Below are positions 48,361 through 50,740 of a stretch of DNA of 50,740 nucleotides, piece after piece. Source of the DNA: Phoronis australis (lineage: Eukaryota; Phoronida; Phoronidae); the NCBI GenBank assembly GCA_002633005.1, contig NMRA01000188.1:544464-595203 (forward strand), written 5' to 3'. The notes beneath the pieces are model-generated. The model worked only from the letters and a program-made list of their open reading frames with translations, did not search any database and was not told the DNA's origin. A program made the translations under genes and the position numbers. The first letter of the stretch is position 1; each line of letters starts with the position of its first letter.

Positions 48361-49843
48361 AACCTAACATAGGACGCAATATCTACCTATCTATCTATAC
48401 ATGTGCTTAAAACATCAGACAGCTCAAAGAAGGAAATTTGTTCTCTAATTTCGTTCCAGCTCTTATTGAAGACAAGGAGAATGTTGGAGTGGGCAAAGAA
48501 AAAGCTTATCACTAAGTAACCAACAAGTAACTAATTTTATCAAAATGGACGGTTCTTTGAAGCGACAAAAATAAGGAAATAAATTTGCAATGGCTTTAGC
48601 TGTAATCCAAATATACAAAATGACTCACGGAAAAGGCAAACACACGCTCAAAAACTGAGCAGTAACTAGACAGTGAAGCATTGGGTTGGTAGAATAATTT
48701 GGCCAGGACCATTTAATGTTAACGAGACAAGTCACTACTTTATTGAATGTCAATGTCCTCAAGCCAACCTCAAAACAGTACTCCCTACTGCCACCCCTTA
48801 CCATAACAAAAACATTAACCCTGCAACAAAAACAAGCCAACTCTTATAACCAACTAATCATTAATGGTAGGGCATATAATTCTTTTATCAGTTATAGGCT
48901 GGATGAAATATTACCAAATCCTTGATGAACTGTTCAGCGTTATAATAAAAGTAGCATACCATTCTTCAAAAACCCAGACACTGATGCAAAACAGAATTAA
49001 GAGGTTTATAATAATCAAACTCACAGCTCTTGAAATGACCAATGACAAAAAAGAAGAAAATTAACTAGGCTTGTGTAATAGAAATACTTTTTGCATTGTA
49101 AAATTTCAAAAATGTTTTTGCATGAATGAAGTCAAAATAATGAAAAAAGAGACGAAAAAAGGAAACTGGAAACCAAATAAGAGGAAATCGAAACCAAAAA
49201 TGATGAAGCCTTCTTAAAAGAGGAAAATTCCAAGCCCTAAACTCACAACCAAGCCAAATTTTGGTGGTAAAAAGTCAAGAAACTGATGACAAGGTTTTAT
49301 TTCCTACGCAAACCAACAAAGTGAAAGATTTTCAACATAACATGACAGTTTGAATGAAGGACATTACAAAATCATACGCACCAATAAAAAGGGTGTATAA
49401 TAAAAGTGTTAACATGTTTTGCTGACCTCTGATTAGAGACATTAACATTTACGGTATTTTATCTCATATACAGGGATAATCTCTAGCTCATTGGTTGAAA
49501 CATGGCTCAGTAATACCCAACTCTGTGCCTCCCATGGAATGATAACCCATAGCAACTCCAGAATAAAACCAGACACGCCTAGCTATACCACAAAATGAAC
49601 CTGTAGCTACCAAGTGCTCTGGGAAAAGTTAGTTCAGCTACAAACAAGTGGCATAGGTTGTTTTTCCTTTTTGTAAGTCACCTCGAAACAAAGACCATAT
49701 ACATAAAAACTTAATTCTTCTGCTCCAGAACATGTTTAATCACCAATTCAGGTAGTGCAGGGTTTACATACGACAAATGGTAGTGTTCACAGACAAATAT
49801 GGTTCAGGCCAGGACATGATTATATTAAAAATAATTGCAGGTG

Positions 49844-49866
49844 GTCTGATACACGTTGTATCAGAC
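49844..49866. repeat. Perfect short palindrome
   Basis: GTCTGATACA, a 3-nt loop (CGT), then TGTATCAGAC. Isolated; could be a hairpin or an old transposon footprint. Confidence 0.9.
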
Positions 49867-50740
49867 GTGCGCAGGCTATGCATGTGGGCCCATTGAACTG
49901 ATCACCTGACATGATTATGGCATACATGAAGAATTCTATCTTGTCAACTTTCTAGAGTTAACAGCACCAGTAAACTTCACAGTAAACAGGTGGATTTGAC
50001 AGTGGAGTGTCAACGATGCGGTGCAGTATGAACGGTCAACTTAAGTCACATCGAAGTTATCACCAGGAGCCACTGTCATCATCAACAATTAAAGGGCAAT
50101 GTCATCGCAAATAGTTGATTATATTTTGCTCGAATAATCACCAAACGAATGGTTTATGTCAATTAGCACATTTAAATGTTCCCAGATTGTCACATTTAAA
50201 CAATCTTAGCGTGCATGCGATGCATCAGCACCAACTTACGATTACTTTGATGACAACAGCGTCATCTACCGCTTACTTTGACATCCGTTAAATAGCGAAG
50301 CCGGTATGAACGGCTTAGTTAACTTTGCAGTTTATGTCGACACTCGGCTCAGACTGGAGTTAGTCAGTATGATGTCTTAATGAACTTTTCATCAAATTTT
50401 AAGTGATGGCAAACAAGTATTTTGTTAATTTCAAGTTTTACATCAAACAATAGTTGGATTTACCCAAACATCAATCAAACATTTCAGCTAAAATGCTCTA
50501 GCTTAAACATTTAACTGGAGCTTACAAATGCATTCTGTTGACAAACATACAATGTTAAAATGAATTAATGGAGTGGAATACCACCTGCCAATTGATTCAT
50601 AAAATTTCATTAGCCGCATATAATATTTACACATGCTGGCATGTAGTTCATGACATTTAAAACTGAAATGCCGAAACATCTGAAATGGAAAACTGACTAG
50701 AACTGGGCACATGACCTGAGTAGCCAAAAACATCTGAGTG

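Larger units (their letters stand above)
41350..50740. other. Region upstream of constant exon 1, no recognised gene
   Basis: Apart from the repeats listed, I see only AT-rich non-coding sequence and short open frames without domains. If exon 1 has upstream UTR or coding exons, or if the promoter is here, I cannot locate them reliably. TTTTGGCCA arms form a small hairpin near 46091-46115. Confidence 0.4.

Overview
The window looks like nuclear DNA of an intron-rich metazoan, most likely a marine invertebrate. It is AT-rich and has GT-AG introns, short phased exons, palindromic MITE-like elements, microsatellites, and a LINE 3' end with an AATAAAGTTTATT(ATT)n tail. A cnidarian (coral or anemone) is my low-confidence guess; I recognise no species. 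There are no rRNA or tRNA genes, operons or CRISPR arrays that I can support.

The only convincing coding locus lies on the minus strand, from about 41.3 kb down to 5.2 kb. Four exons encode a constant N-terminal half: a serine-rich cytoplasmic tail and one transmembrane helix (40464-41307), a 45-nt linker exon (37936-37980), and two exons with the N-terminal half of a SEA domain (36163-36269 and 34915-34982). Downstream are four large exons, each opening with a phase-2 acceptor directly before the SEA (N/E/D)-G-S cleavage motif and each running to its own stop: 4a (30983-32684), 4b (22740-24891), 4c (13113-13872) and 4d (5162-5927). Each carries the rest of the SEA domain, a Ser/Thr/Pro-rich mucin stretch, and three, two, one and one CBM14-like (peritrophin/chitin-binding type 2) cysteine domains. 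I found only one set of constant exons. All four joins stay in frame, giving predicted proteins of 921, 1071, 607 and 609 residues if translation starts at 41307.

My main hypothesis is a single gene with alternative 3'-terminal exons. One membrane-anchored SEA stub could display, or release after SEA autoproteolysis, one of four different chitin-binding mucins. A 30-nt intronic element lies about 45 nt upstream of acceptors 4a and 4b (26/30 identical). A near-complementary stretch lies in the intron after constant exon 3 (34528-34554). This resembles the docking/selector RNA pairing known from insect Dscam1, though here it would choose last exons.

Layout: 1-2.7 kb, little, with one possible plus-strand first exon; 2.7-9.3 kb, block A with exon 4d; 9.3-10.5 kb, a spacer with a 72-nt hairpin and repeats; 10.5-17.6 kb, block B with exon 4c and a LINE; 17.6-21.1 kb, block C, a near-identical copy of the right part of B joined through a single N and probably an unmerged assembly overlap; 21.1-22.7 kb, foldback repeats; 22.7-24.9 kb, exon 4b; 24.9-31 kb, intronic; 31-41.3 kb, exon 4a and the constant exons, with a degenerate repeat array at 38.9-40.2 kb; 41.3-50.7 kb, no recognisable gene, with a MITE, a minisatellite and a second repeat cluster. 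All alignments were made by eye.
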